DNA of 64,000 nt. Origin: CAIWHR01 sp963846855. Lineage in GTDB: Bacteria > Pseudomonadota > Gammaproteobacteria > Burkholderiales > Casimicrobiaceae. Below the pieces are notes generated by a model, which was not told where the DNA came from, did not search any database, and saw nothing but the letters and a program-made list of their open reading frames with translations. Position numbers and translations under genes: made by a program. The stretch covers positions 1-64,000 of the forward strand of contig CAWJXK010000003.1 of assembly GCA_963846855.1 (NCBI GenBank). Direction: 5' to 3'. Below, piece after piece: positions 48,225 to 57,525 of this stretch (positions are counted from its first letter, which is position 1; every line of letters starts with the position of its first letter).

Positions 48225-48608
48225 CCCGCGGTCCCTCGCCCGGCAAATCCTGACAGCCGGCGCGCCAAGCCGATCCGCACTCGCGGGCGACGCGATTCCC
48301 ACCCGGAGCGCGATGGCCAAGCGCAAAGGCGATCAGAGCACCCGATACCCGGCGCCACGACCGTGCGGCGGCGCATCATGCCGGAGGCTCGGCCGATGTC
48401 CAAATTGACGCCCAGCCGTGATACGCTGCCGCGCGATGTCCCTCGGGGGGCGCATCCGTCGTTGGTCACCGAAATCGAGCGCGACTCCCGCGTGGTGTCC
48501 TCTCGGCCGCATGGCGAAAGGTGAACCCTTGGTCCCGTCCCGCGAATCCCGCCTGACCCCGCCCGCCCCGCACCATTCCCGTCCGCGCTCAGGCGTCCCG
48601 GCCCTTCG
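48225..48608. other. Intergenic region before the SIR2-TIR operon
   Basis: 384 nt without a supported gene. A TTGACG at 48405-48410 could be a -35, but no good -10 follows at the right distance. This region must hold the promoter of the operon that follows. Confidence 0.4.
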
Positions 48609-50003
48609 ATGCCCATGAGCAGCATTGCGCATATCGCGGCTGCACCCGCCACGCTCGACGAGGACGCGTGGGACGATCTCCTCAACTACATCGAGGAGCG
48701 CCGGGTCATCCCGATCATCGGACCCGAGCTTCTCAAGGTCGACACCGAGACCGGGCCGCGGCTCCTCAACGACTGGATCGCCGATCGGCTCGCCGCCAAG
48801 CTCGGCGTCGACACCGCCAAGCTGCCGCAGCCGTACGTGCTGAACGACGTCGTCTGCTGGTACCTCTCGTCCCACGGCCGCCGCGAGGAGGCCTACACCC
48901 GCATTCGCAGCATTCTGCGCGACGCCAATTTCACGCCGCCGCTGGCGCTGCGCCAGCTCGCGCAGATCACCGACTTCGACCTCTTCGTCACGACGACCTT
49001 CGACGGGCTCCTCGAGCAGGCCATCAACGCCGAGCGGTTCCAGGGCGCGCAATCGACCGAAGTCATCGCCTACTCGCCCAACCGGGTCGCCGACCTTCCG
49101 TCGGAACGCGACCGGCTGCAGCGCCCGGTGGTCTATCACCTGCTGGGACGTTTGTCGGCATCGCCGACGTACGTGATCTCCGACGAGGACACGCTGGAAT
49201 TCATCTGCGCCCTGCAAAGCGAGCACCTGACGCCGGAGAAGCTCTTCCACGAGCTCGAGCACAACCACATCCTGCTCATCGGCAGCAGCTTCACCAACTG
49301 GCTCGCGCGTCTCTTCCTGCGCATGGCCAAGCGCCATCGCCTCTCCGATCCGCGCGACGTCGGCGAGGTGCTGGCCGACAGCCATTCGGTCGGCGACGGC
49401 CGGCTGATGGGATTCCTGCAGCAGGTCAGCGTGCGCACGCGCGTCTACAGCGGCGCGGAGAAGTTCGTCGACGAGCTGCATCGCCGCTGGACGACGCGGC
49501 GGGGTCCCGGCGAAGTGATCCCGCTCGGCGCCTCCGCGCAGCGCTTCCTCCCCCCCGAGCGCGAGATGCCGGAGAACGCCGTCTTCATCAGCTACGCGCG
49601 GGACGACCTGCCGGCGGTGCAGCGCCTCAAGGCCGGCCTCGACGCGGCGGGGGTGACGACGTGGTTCGACCTCGAGCGGCTCGAAGGCGGCGACGACTAC
49701 GACCGCAAGATCCAGCACAACATCTCCCGCTGCGCGTATTTCATCCCCGTCGTCTCGGCGACCACCGAGCGCCGCATCGAGGGCTATTTCCGCCGCGAAT
49801 GGAGTTATGCGATCGACCGCGCGCGCAACATGGCGGACGGCTCCGTGTTCATCCTTCCCGTGTGCATCGACGACACCGACGGCGCGCGGGCGAGCGTCCC
49901 CGACAAGTTCAAATCCGTCCATTTCACGCGATTGCCGGGCGGCGAAGTCACGCCGGAGTTCGCGCGCCGCATGAGCGAATTCCTGTCGTCGCGCAAGCCG
50001 TGA
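48609..50003 (+). CDS. SIR2-like plus TIR domain protein (putative NAD-consuming effector)
   Basis: A 464-residue protein. Residues about 20-270 look like a SIR2_2 domain: VIPIIGPEL in place of the usual GAGxS loop, FDLFVTTTFDGLLEQAI (TTxxD motif), VVYHLLGRLSASPTYVISD (His), and HILLIGSSFTNWLARLF. Residues about 319-460 are a TIR domain: ENAVFISYARDDLPAVQRLK, then TTWFDLERLEGGDDYDRKIQ and RRIEGYFRREWSYAIDRARN with the expected catalytic Glu near residue 397. SIR2 and TIR domains of bacterial defence proteins cleave NAD. It is the first gene of a three-gene operon, 37 nt before the nSTAND gene. Confidence 0.8.
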   Translation: MPMSSIAHIAAAPATLDEDAWDDLLNYIEERRVIPIIGPELLKVDTETGPRLLNDWIADRLAAKLGVDTAKLPQPYVLNDVVCWYLSSHGRREEAYTRIRSILRDANFTPPLALRQLAQITDFDLFVTTTFDGLLEQAINAERFQGAQSTEVIAYSPNRVADLPSERDRLQRPVVYHLLGRLSASPTYVISDEDTLEFICALQSEHLTPEKLFHELEHNHILLIGSSFTNWLARLFLRMAKRHRLSDPRDVGEVLADSHSVGDGRLMGFLQQVSVRTRVYSGAEKFVDELHRRWTTRRGPGEVIPLGASAQRFLPPEREMPENAVFISYARDDLPAVQRLKAGLDAAGVTTWFDLERLEGGDDYDRKIQHNISRCAYFIPVVSATTERRIEGYFRREWSYAIDRARNMADGSVFILPVCIDDTDGARASVPDKFKSVHFTRLPGGEVTPEFARRMSEFLSSRKP

Positions 50004-50040
50004 GCCGCGCGCCGGACCGCATCACGGCAGGAACGCCCGC

Positions 50041-53000
50041 ATGAGCCCCGACACCTCGCCCGGATCCCCGACCGTCGCCGCGCAGGTGACGGTCGACGCC
50101 CAGCATCCCTGGCTCGGCCTCGCGTCGTTCACCGAGGAAACCCGCGGCTATTTCTACGGCCGCGAGGACGAAGTCGCCGAGCTCGCACGCCGCGTCCAGC
50201 GCAAGCTGCTCACGATCCTGTTCGGCCAGTCCGGGCTCGGCAAGACTTCGATCCTGCGCGCCGGCATCGTTCCGCGGCTGCGGCCGGAAGGCTATTGCCC
50301 GGTCTACGTGCGGATCGACTACTCGCCCGAGTCGCCGCCACCCTCCGAGCAGATCAAGCAGGCGATCTTCCGTGAGACGCAGGCGTCCGGTCAATGGACG
50401 CAATCCGGCTCCGCCGTCAGCGGTGAGTCGCTGTGGGAATTCCTGCACCACCGCGACGACGTGCTGCGCGACGCGTCGGGCAAGACGCTCATCCCTCTGC
50501 TGATCTTCGACCAGTTCGAGGAGATCTTCACTCTGGCGCAAAGCGACGATTTCGGCCGCCAGCGCGCCGCACAGTTCCTGGACGACCTCGCCGACCTCGT
50601 CGAGAACCGCGCGCCCAGGGAGCTCGAGGAGCGCATCGAGCGTGACGACGCGGCGGCGGAAAAATTCGACTTCGCGCGTGCCGACTACCGGATCCTGATC
50701 GCGCTGCGCGAGGACTATCTCGCCCACCTCGAAGGGCTCAAGGCCAAGATGCCCTCGATCACCCAGAACCGGATGCGGCTCGCCCGGATGACCGGCGCGC
50801 AGGCGCTCGCCGCGGTGATGAATCCGGGCGGCAAGCTCGTCTCCGAGGAAGTCGCGGCGTCAATCGTTCGCTTCGTCGCCGGCGGCGCGGAGCTCGCCAA
50901 CGCCGAAGTCGAGCCGTCGCTGCTCTCGCTCATCTGCCGCGAGCTCAACAACGCGAGGATTGCGCAGGGCCGCGACGAGATTTCCGCCGACCTGCTCGCC
51001 GGATCGCGCGACACCATCCTTACCGAGTTCTACGAGCGTGCACTGGCCGACCAGCCCGCCGGCGTGCGGCAGGTGATCGAGGACAACCTGCTCACCGAAT
51101 CGGGATACCGCGAGAGCCTCGCCGAGGAACGCCTCGTCAAGCTGTTTGCCGCGGCCGGCGCGCCACCTGACACGCTGGCCACGCTCGTCAACCGTCGGCT
51201 CCTGCGCATCGAGGAGCGGCTCGACGTGCGCCGCGTCGAGCTCACGCACGACGTGCTGTGCGGCGTCGTCAAGGCGAGCCGCGACCTGCGCCTCGAGCGC
51301 CTCGCGCGCGACGAGGCGGAGCGCAAGCTCGAAGCGCAGCGCGAGCGCGAACGTGCCACCCGCGCCGCGTTGGTGCGTACGCGCAAGATCGCGATCGTGT
51401 GTGCCGTGCTCTCAGTGCTGGCGCTGGCCGGTGCCGTGTTCGGCTTCGTCGCGATGAAGCACGCGCAGGACGCCGAAGCCAAGGCCGATGCGACCCGGCA
51501 CATGGCCCAGCAGGCGCGCAGCGAGGCGGAGAAGCTCATCGTCTATCTGCTCGACGATTTCTACCTCGAGCTCGAGCCGGTCGGCCGGCTCGACATCGTC
51601 GCCGCGCTGTCCAAGCGCGCGCTCGATTACTACGCGGCGCTCCCGCCGGAGCTTCGCACGGGCGAGACCGAGCGCAACCGCGCGCTGGCGCTCGCGCGCT
51701 ATGGTGCGGTGCTGCGCACGCAAGCCAAGCTCGACGAGAGCGGCAAGGCGTTATCCGAGTCCGTGGATGTCCTCGGCAAGTTGCGCAAGGCAGGCGACGA
51801 ATCGGAGACGACGACCGTCGGCCTCGGTTTCGCCCTGATGTCCCAGGCCCGTGTGCAGGACAGCCTCAACAAGCGCGCAGAGGCGCGCCAGCTCGCGCAG
51901 CAGGCGGTCGAGATGCTGAAACCTTTGATGGCGGGGCCGGCCCCTTCGATTCCGCTCCGCAGAGCCTATGGTCTTGCGCTGGTCTACCAGGGCTTCTCGC
52001 AATTGAACGGCAACGAAGAGGAAGCCGCCGTCAAGACACTGGAAGAGGCGCGCGAGACCTATCGCAGCATCGATGGCCTGAAGCTGGGCGACCTGCCCTC
52101 GGCGGTCGCCTACGCCGAGGCCTCCGCATGGGAAGTGGCCGCGCTGCAATCCCTGGGCCGTCAGAGCGACGCCAGGCGCGTGGGCGAGGACGCAATTCGC
52201 GTGGCGGGTCAGGTGCTTGAGATTCGTCCGGGCCACATGTCGGCACTTCGGGCGCGAGCGCTGACCGCCGATGGACTGTCCGGCGCCGAGGTCGACGATG
52301 GGCACATTCATAAGTCCCTGGAATTGGCCCGGCAAGCGGCCCTTGACTGGGAAGCCATGCTGAAGCTCGATCCGACGAACCAGATTGCCTGGAACAATCT
52401 GGCGAGCAGCCGGATGGGCATCGCGTTCAATCTGTGGGTCTCGGGTCGAATCCGCGAAAGTGAGGCGGAGTGGCGCGCCGCGTTGAGCGTGGAGAAACAA
52501 GCCACGACGGCGGTGCGCACGGCCCTCCCGCTGGCGCTGTCCGCCGGTTACCTCGCGATGCTCGAAGCCAATTCGGGCAATTCGCAGGCCGCGGAGGCGG
52601 CGCTCGCGGACAACCGGCGCCTCGCGGGAGTCGCGACCGGGAACCTCCCGCCCGATTCCTCGGTCCGCTCGAGCATCCACGAGTTCCTCACCTATTACGG
52701 CTATCCGTCCTCGGGATTGGGCTATGGCGGTTATGCGCCGGCGTTTGCCGCGGGCGACTTTGCCGCCTTGCGTGATATGGCCCGAGCCTCGGTGCGACGC
52801 CTCGCGGCGCTGAAACCGCCCACCGCCGAACAGGAGTTGCGCAGAAATCAGATGCTCATCGTCGCGTACCGCACCATGGCATACGCGTCTTATGGGCTGC
52901 GGGACTATTCGACGGCGGAAGGCGAAATCCGGCAGGCGCTGGAGATTCGTCCCAGCCTTCCGAAGCGCACGCTGCAGGACGAGCGCGACATCGGCGACGA

Positions 53001-53304
53001 GAACATGCTCGCGGCGATGATCGCTGCGCGGCAGGGCAAGGAGGCCGAGGCGCAGAAGATCATCGAGCCGGTGCTGAAGCTCCATCGGGAGCTCAATGCG
53101 CGGAGCGACAACGAAGACCAGTTGCAGCGCATCGAATTCGCCCGCGCGCTCTATGTCTCCGCACTGGCGGGTTCCAGCCAGAAGGCGGCTCAGCTTGCGG
53201 AGGCCGCCGCGATCCTCGACCGACTGCCGCCCGAATTGCGCCGGCTGATCACCACGACGTGGCTGCGTGACGCGATCAGCGAGGAACAAAGGCGTCAGCG
53301 ATAA
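50041..53304 (+). CDS. nSTAND ATPase with membrane helix and TPR-like C-terminus
   Basis: A 1087-residue protein. It opens with PWLGLASFTEETRGYFYGRE, the nSTAND1 lead. Walker A is FGQSGLGKTS (Gly62-Thr69), Walker B PLLIFDQFEEIF, and a sensor-like Arg region follows (YRILIALREDYLAHLE). A winged-helix-like part (VELTHDVLCGVVKASRDLRL) ends at about residue 425. A coiled coil leads to one membrane helix (IAIVCAVLSVLALAGAVFGF, about 449-471), and the remaining about 600 residues are helical TPR-like repeats. STAND ATPases are signal-gated oligomerising switches. Placed between the SIR2-TIR and cyclase genes, it may be the sensor or scaffold of the system. Length fits related proteins. Confidence 0.8.
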   Translation: MSPDTSPGSPTVAAQVTVDAQHPWLGLASFTEETRGYFYGREDEVAELARRVQRKLLTILFGQSGLGKTSILRAGIVPRLRPEGYCPVYVRIDYSPESPPPSEQIKQAIFRETQASGQWTQSGSAVSGESLWEFLHHRDDVLRDASGKTLIPLLIFDQFEEIFTLAQSDDFGRQRAAQFLDDLADLVENRAPRELEERIERDDAAAEKFDFARADYRILIALREDYLAHLEGLKAKMPSITQNRMRLARMTGAQALAAVMNPGGKLVSEEVAASIVRFVAGGAELANAEVEPSLLSLICRELNNARIAQGRDEISADLLAGSRDTILTEFYERALADQPAGVRQVIEDNLLTESGYRESLAEERLVKLFAAAGAPPDTLATLVNRRLLRIEERLDVRRVELTHDVLCGVVKASRDLRLERLARDEAERKLEAQRERERATRAALVRTRKIAIVCAVLSVLALAGAVFGFVAMKHAQDAEAKADATRHMAQQARSEAEKLIVYLLDDFYLELEPVGRLDIVAALSKRALDYYAALPPELRTGETERNRALALARYGAVLRTQAKLDESGKALSESVDVLGKLRKAGDESETTTVGLGFALMSQARVQDSLNKRAEARQLAQQAVEMLKPLMAGPAPSIPLRRAYGLALVYQGFSQLNGNEEEAAVKTLEEARETYRSIDGLKLGDLPSAVAYAEASAWEVAALQSLGRQSDARRVGEDAIRVAGQVLEIRPGHMSALRARALTADGLSGAEVDDGHIHKSLELARQAALDWEAMLKLDPTNQIAWNNLASSRMGIAFNLWVSGRIRESEAEWRAALSVEKQATTAVRTALPLALSAGYLAMLEANSGNSQAAEAALADNRRLAGVATGNLPPDSSVRSSIHEFLTYYGYPSSGLGYGGYAPAFAAGDFAALRDMARASVRRLAALKPPTAEQELRRNQMLIVAYRTMAYASYGLRDYSTAEGEIRQALEIRPSLPKRTLQDERDIGDENMLAAMIAARQGKEAEAQKIIEPVLKLHRELNARSDNEDQLQRIEFARALYVSALAGSSQKAAQLAEAAAILDRLPPELRRLITTTWLRDAISEEQRRQR

Positions 53305-53374
53305 CCGGTTGCCCGCGCAGCGGTCACAATTTCTCCGGCCGCGCCGTCCCGGCCCGACCCCTCAGAGCGAATCG

Positions 53375-55291
53375 ATGGAGCGCGACCCGGCAGGCCCGGC
53401 CCCCCGCGCTCCGGTGACACACTTGCACAGCCTCCTCAACGAGCCGGCCGGCAACGCGTCCGGCGAAGCCTGCGCGCGCATCCGCAATTATCTCGCCCAG
53501 GGCGCGCCGTGGGACGCTTGCGATGCGTTTCGCGCGGCCGTCGTCGCGCATTCGACGGATTCCGAGCTCCTTTATTGCGGCGCGCTCGCGCACGCCCGCT
53601 CCGGCGCCGCCCACGAAGCGCATGCGCTGCTCGATCGCGCGCAATCCGCCGCGCCGATGACCCCGCAGCTGCAGGCCGACGTGCTGAGCCTGCGTGGACG
53701 GCTGTGGAAAGACCTGCTGCACCGAAATCCCGACGCCCCCGACGCCGCAGCGATCGCGCAGCGCGCCCGCGACGAGTACGCGGCCGCCTGGTCGTTGCAG
53801 CACGATCCCTATCCGGGCGTCAACGCGGCGGCGCTCGCGCTGCTGTCAGGCGATCGTGCCGCCGCAACCGGACTCGCGCGCGAAATCAGCGAGCGCTTGA
53901 CGACACAGGGCGCACTGAGTAACGCGTGGGATCACGCGACGGCGGGCGAGGCGGCGCTGCTGCAAGGACGCACCGACGAAGCGCGCCGACACTACGCGGA
54001 GGCGCATGCGCTGGCAGGAAGCGACGCGGGCACCGTCGCGACGATGCGACGGCAACTGCTGCTGCTCGCGCGCGCGCTGCCCGACGCCGAGGCCGTGCTC
54101 GCGGTCGTACCGGCGGCCGTCGTCGTCGCGTTCACCGGACACATGATCGATACGCCCGACCGCGTCCCGCCACGCTTTCCCGCTTCGCTGGCACCCGCGG
54201 TCGAGCGTGCCGTGCGCGAATGGATCGCGAAGCTCAATCAACCCGTGTTCTACGGCTCGGCAGCGTGCGGTGCCGACCTGATCGTCATCGAGGCGGCGCT
54301 GGCCGCCGGCGCGGAAGTGAACGTCGTCCTTCCGTTCGAGCGGCAGGACTTCAACCGCACCAGTGTGATCAACGGAGGCGAAGAGTGGCTCGCGCGATTC
54401 GACGCGGCGCTCTCGCGCGCGACGCGGATCATCGCGGCGACCGAGGAGCGCCATCTGGGCGACGACGTGCTGTTCGAGCACGCCGCGCGGTTGGTCGAAG
54501 GCCTCACCGTGTTGCGAGCAGCGCAACTGGAGGCGTCGCCGCGCCTGCTCTGTGTCATCGATGCGGCAGCGGCCGGGCAGGTCGGCGGAACGCGCTCGGT
54601 GTTCGAGCGCTGGACGCGCAGCATTGGTGCGCCCGACGTCATCGATCTCGCCGCGCTCCGCGCGAAGGCGCCGGTCGGTGCGATCGACGGACGAGATGCA
54701 CCGCGACGCAAGCGCGAAGGCCCCTCGGCAGCCGAAGCGATCGGCGCAACGCGGCCGCCGCGCATGCTGAAGACGCTCGTGTTCGCCGACTTCGCGGGAT
54801 ACAGCCGGGTGCAGGACATCAACGCGGCGCGCTTTCAGGGCGAGTTCTGGGTGATCGCCGCGCGTCAGATCGCGGCCTCCGCGGTGAAGCCCGTCTTCGC
54901 CAACACCTGGGGCGATGGACTCTTCGTGGTGTTCGACAACGCGTCCGACGGCGCCGCGTTCGCGCTGGGCCTGTCCGAAGACATGCAGGCGGCGGACTGG
55001 GTCGCGCTCGGCCTGCCCGCAACGAGCCAGATCCGGATCTGCCTGCATGCCGGGCCCGTGTTTCGCGCTTTCGATCCGGTGATCGGCCGCGACAACTATT
55101 TCGGCGCGACCGTAACGCGCGCCGCACGCATCGAACCGATCACGCCGCCCGGCACCGTATTCGCAAGTGAGGCGTTCGCGGCGACGCTCGCCGCGTCCGG
55201 CCGGAGCGAATTCGTGCCGGAATACGTGGGCCGGGTCGGTCTCGCCAAGGGGTACGGCGAGTCGCGCGTCTACCGGCTGTCGCGCCGCTAG
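53375..55291 (+). CDS. TPR-SLOG-class III nucleotide cyclase fusion
   Basis: A 638-residue protein. Residues 1-240 are TPR-like helices of the TRAFs-binding (DUF4071) type. About 245-390 is a SLOG-like Rossmann domain (VVVAFTGHMIDTP, VFYGSAACGADLIVIEAALA, AGAEVNVVLPF). About 463-638 is a class III cyclase domain: FADFAGYS and NTWGDGLFVVF hold the two metal-binding Asp. In the transition-state motif GATVTRAARIE the usual Asn is Thr, while the Arg is kept. It may therefore be altered in activity or product. Start ATG 53375 is chosen rather than 53267, which lies inside the previous gene. The gap to the nSTAND gene is 70 nt. Confidence 0.8.
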   Translation: MERDPAGPAPRAPVTHLHSLLNEPAGNASGEACARIRNYLAQGAPWDACDAFRAAVVAHSTDSELLYCGALAHARSGAAHEAHALLDRAQSAAPMTPQLQADVLSLRGRLWKDLLHRNPDAPDAAAIAQRARDEYAAAWSLQHDPYPGVNAAALALLSGDRAAATGLAREISERLTTQGALSNAWDHATAGEAALLQGRTDEARRHYAEAHALAGSDAGTVATMRRQLLLLARALPDAEAVLAVVPAAVVVAFTGHMIDTPDRVPPRFPASLAPAVERAVREWIAKLNQPVFYGSAACGADLIVIEAALAAGAEVNVVLPFERQDFNRTSVINGGEEWLARFDAALSRATRIIAATEERHLGDDVLFEHAARLVEGLTVLRAAQLEASPRLLCVIDAAAAGQVGGTRSVFERWTRSIGAPDVIDLAALRAKAPVGAIDGRDAPRRKREGPSAAEAIGATRPPRMLKTLVFADFAGYSRVQDINAARFQGEFWVIAARQIAASAVKPVFANTWGDGLFVVFDNASDGAAFALGLSEDMQAADWVALGLPATSQIRICLHAGPVFRAFDPVIGRDNYFGATVTRAARIEPITPPGTVFASEAFAATLAASGRSEFVPEYVGRVGLAKGYGESRVYRLSRR

Positions 55292-55322
55292 CGCGAGCGC
55301 GCGGACGCGGCGGGCATCGTCC

Positions 55323-55916
55323 TCAACCCATGCGCAGCAGCTCGCGGATGTCGTGCAGGAAGACATGCGAGCCCTGGCCGTAACCGACGAAAAGCCGCAA
55401 GCGGCCCTTCCGGTCGAACACGAACGTGCCGGCGCTGTGATCCATCGAATAGGTTTGCGGCGTCGGACCCGGTTGCTTCTGGTAGACGATCTTGAATTCC
55501 TTCGCCGTGCGCGCGGTGGCCTCGGCATCGCCGTAGAGTCCGACGAACGACGGGTCGAAGGTCGGGACGTAGTGCGCGAGGAGGTCCGCCGTGTCGCGCT
55601 CCGGGTCGATCGTCACGAACAGCACCTGGACGTTCTTCGCGTCGGGACCGAGCTGCTTCATGACTTCGGCGAGCTCGGAGAGCGTGGTCGGGCAAACATC
55701 CGGACATTGGGTGTAGCCGAAGAACAGCACGACGACCTTGCCGCGGTAATCGGCGAGCGTCCGCGGCCTGCCGGTGTGGTCGGTCAGCGCGAAGTCGCGC
55801 CCGAACTTCGTGCCCGTGACGTCCGACGACAGGAAACTGGGCGAATCATCGAAGCCGCAACCCACGGCGAGCGCGCACGCCGTCACGAGGGCGAAACGAC
55901 GGAGGAAGAAGATCAT
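55323..55916 (-). CDS. SCO1/SenC copper chaperone for cytochrome oxidase
   Basis: A 197-residue thioredoxin-fold protein with a lipoprotein-type signal (MIFFLRRFALVTACALAVGC). The copper-binding CXXXC is in FFGYTQCPDVCPTTLSELAE, and the conserved His in YSMDHSAGTFVFDRKGRLRL. Delivers copper to the CuA site of CoxB. The last gene of the minus-strand cox locus, convergent with the cyclase gene 31 nt away. Confidence 0.93.
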   Translation of the reverse strand: MIFFLRRFALVTACALAVGCGFDDSPSFLSSDVTGTKFGRDFALTDHTGRPRTLADYRGKVVVLFFGYTQCPDVCPTTLSELAEVMKQLGPDAKNVQVLFVTIDPERDTADLLAHYVPTFDPSFVGLYGDAEATARTAKEFKIVYQKQPGPTPQTYSMDHSAGTFVFDRKGRLRLFVGYGQGSHVFLHDIRELLRMG

Positions 55917-55968
55917 CGCAGGAAGCATAGCGCTGCGTCCGACCGGCAAGCGCCGGCGCGCGGTCGAC

Positions 55969-56847
55969 TCACAGATAGTGGTCGACCAGCAGCGCCATGA
56001 AGAGCGCCGCGAGATAGGTGATCGAATACTTGAAGGTCGCCCGCGCCAGCTCGACGCTGTAATCGCGGTAGAGCTGCACCGCATAGACCAGGAAGAGCCC
56101 GCCCAGCGCGAGTGCCGCCGCGAGGTAGAGGAAGCCGCTCATCCGTATCGCGAACGGCAGCAGTGACACGGCGACGAGCGCGACCGTGTAGAGCACGATC
56201 ATGAGACGCGTATAGCGCGGGCCGTGAGTGATGGGCAGCATCGGCAGCCCCGCCTTCGCGTAGTCCTGCGCCCGGTACAGCGCCAGCGACCAGAAGTGCG
56301 GCGGCGTCCATACGAATATGATGAGGAAGAGCAGAAGCGCCTCGGGCGCGACGTCGTTGGTGACCGCGGCCCAGCCCAGCACGGGAGGCATCGCCCCGGA
56401 CGCGCCGCCGATCACGATGTTCTGCGGCGTCGCCGGCTTCAGCAGCACGGTGTAGACGATCGCGTAGCCGACGAAGGTCGCGAGCGTCAGCCACATCGTC
56501 AGCGGGTTGACGAATCGGTAGAGCACCCAGAGTCCCGTGCCGCCGACGATGCATGCGAAGATCAGCGTCGGCATCGACGTCAATTCGCCGGCGGGCAGCG
56601 GCCGGCGGCGCGTGCGCGCCATCAGGCCGTCGATCTTCTGCTCGACGAGGCAGTTGATCGCCGCGGCGGCGCCGGCGACGAGCGCAATGCCGAGCGTCCC
56701 GAACACGACCGGACCCGCGGGCGGAATGCCCGGCACTGCGAGGAACATGCCGATGACGGCGACGAAGACGATGAGCGACACCACTCTCGGCTTGGTCAGC
56801 GCGAGAAAGTGCCGCAGGCGGACTTCGGTGAGCGCGAGGGCGGTCAT
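55969..56847 (-). CDS. ctaB: Protoheme IX farnesyltransferase (haem O synthase)
   Basis: A 292-residue UbiA-family enzyme with about eight or nine membrane helices. The first Asp-rich motif is NCLVEQKIDGLMARTRRRPL, and the second region is YRAQDYAKAGLPMLPITHGP. LTKPRVVSLIVFVAVIGMFL opens the protein. Farnesylates haem B to haem O, the precursor of haem A. It is normally preceded by ctaA (haem A synthase), but here the upstream gene is a Sco-like protein 88 nt away. Confidence 0.95.
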   Translation of the reverse strand: MTALALTEVRLRHFLALTKPRVVSLIVFVAVIGMFLAVPGIPPAGPVVFGTLGIALVAGAAAAINCLVEQKIDGLMARTRRRPLPAGELTSMPTLIFACIVGGTGLWVLYRFVNPLTMWLTLATFVGYAIVYTVLLKPATPQNIVIGGASGAMPPVLGWAAVTNDVAPEALLLFLIIFVWTPPHFWSLALYRAQDYAKAGLPMLPITHGPRYTRLMIVLYTVALVAVSLLPFAIRMSGFLYLAAALALGGLFLVYAVQLYRDYSVELARATFKYSITYLAALFMALLVDHYL

Positions 56848-56934
56848 GGCATCTTTGCGCAGGCGGACATCGGAGGGTTTCCGGCGCTGCGGCGCCCCGG
56901 AGCGGGGGATTTTATCACCGCCGTGGCCGCAAGT

Positions 56935-57525
56935 TCACCCGATTCGCGAGGCGCGCAACAGGCGTTCGAGGTCGCGGGCGAGCCCCTTGATATCGGGATC
57001 CTCGGGATAGCGGAGCACGAGATTGCCGAGCGGGTCGACGATGAAGATGCCCGCGGGTCCGCCCGGCAACGCCGCCAGCACCGCGGGCGCGACCCGAGCC
57101 ACGACGAGCCCGGGATGCGCCGCCAGGAGCTCCTGCCCCGGTGGCGCGCCGTCGGCCACGAGAAGGATGCGGATGACCCGCTCCTGCTCGCCGCCCTGCA
57201 TCGTGCGCGCCTGCCGCGTCGCATAGAGCCCGCGCGCGCAGACCGCCTCGCACGCTCCCGCGCTGCCGATCACGACGGCCCAGCGGCCATGGAGGTCGGC
57301 GAGCGCGAACGGCGCCCCTTCCGGCGTCACGCCCGCGATCGCGGGGGCCGGTCCGGCGGGGAGCAGCGTGCCGTGGTTGGCCGTGGGTTCCCGCGGGAAG
57401 AAGTAATAGATCGTGTAGGACGCAACGATCGGCGCCATGCACACTGCGGCAATGAGCAGCAGCGTACGGTGCGCACGGCGTGGGGCGCGCCCGTCCTGCG
57501 CCGGCGGCGGAAGCGCATCAGCCAT
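56935..57525 (-). CDS. Membrane-anchored Sco-like/thioredoxin-fold protein of the cox locus
   Basis: A 196-residue protein: short cytoplasmic start, one membrane helix (TLLLIAAVCMAPIVASYTIY, about 20-40), then a thioredoxin-like domain (LADLHGRWAVVIGSAGACEA, FIVDPLGNLVLRYPEDPD). The two Cys of the ACEAVCARG segment are four apart, close to a Sco-type CXXXC. It matches the conserved small protein that lies after surf1 in many betaproteobacterial cox loci. Likely a copper or redox assembly factor. Overlaps surf1 by 8 nt. Confidence 0.7.
   Translation of the reverse strand: MADALPPPAQDGRAPRRAHRTLLLIAAVCMAPIVASYTIYYFFPREPTANHGTLLPAGPAPAIAGVTPEGAPFALADLHGRWAVVIGSAGACEAVCARGLYATRQARTMQGGEQERVIRILLVADGAPPGQELLAAHPGLVVARVAPAVLAALPGGPAGIFIVDPLGNLVLRYPEDPDIKGLARDLERLLRASRIG

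Noticed and set aside
48405..48430. TTGACG as a promoter for the SIR2-TIR operon
   Set aside because: No acceptable -10 lies 16-18 bp downstream.
48333..49922. 529-codon minus-strand frame opposite the SIR2-TIR gene
   Set aside because: Val/Arg/Asp-rich mirror frame; the plus strand has the domain motifs.
53267..53374. Upstream start for the cyclase fusion
   Set aside because: It overlaps the nSTAND stop, and the added residues are low-complexity; ATG 53375 gives a clean intergenic gap.
51751..55528. Long minus-strand frames opposite the nSTAND and cyclase genes
   Set aside because: No recognisable domains; the plus-strand proteins are coherent throughout.
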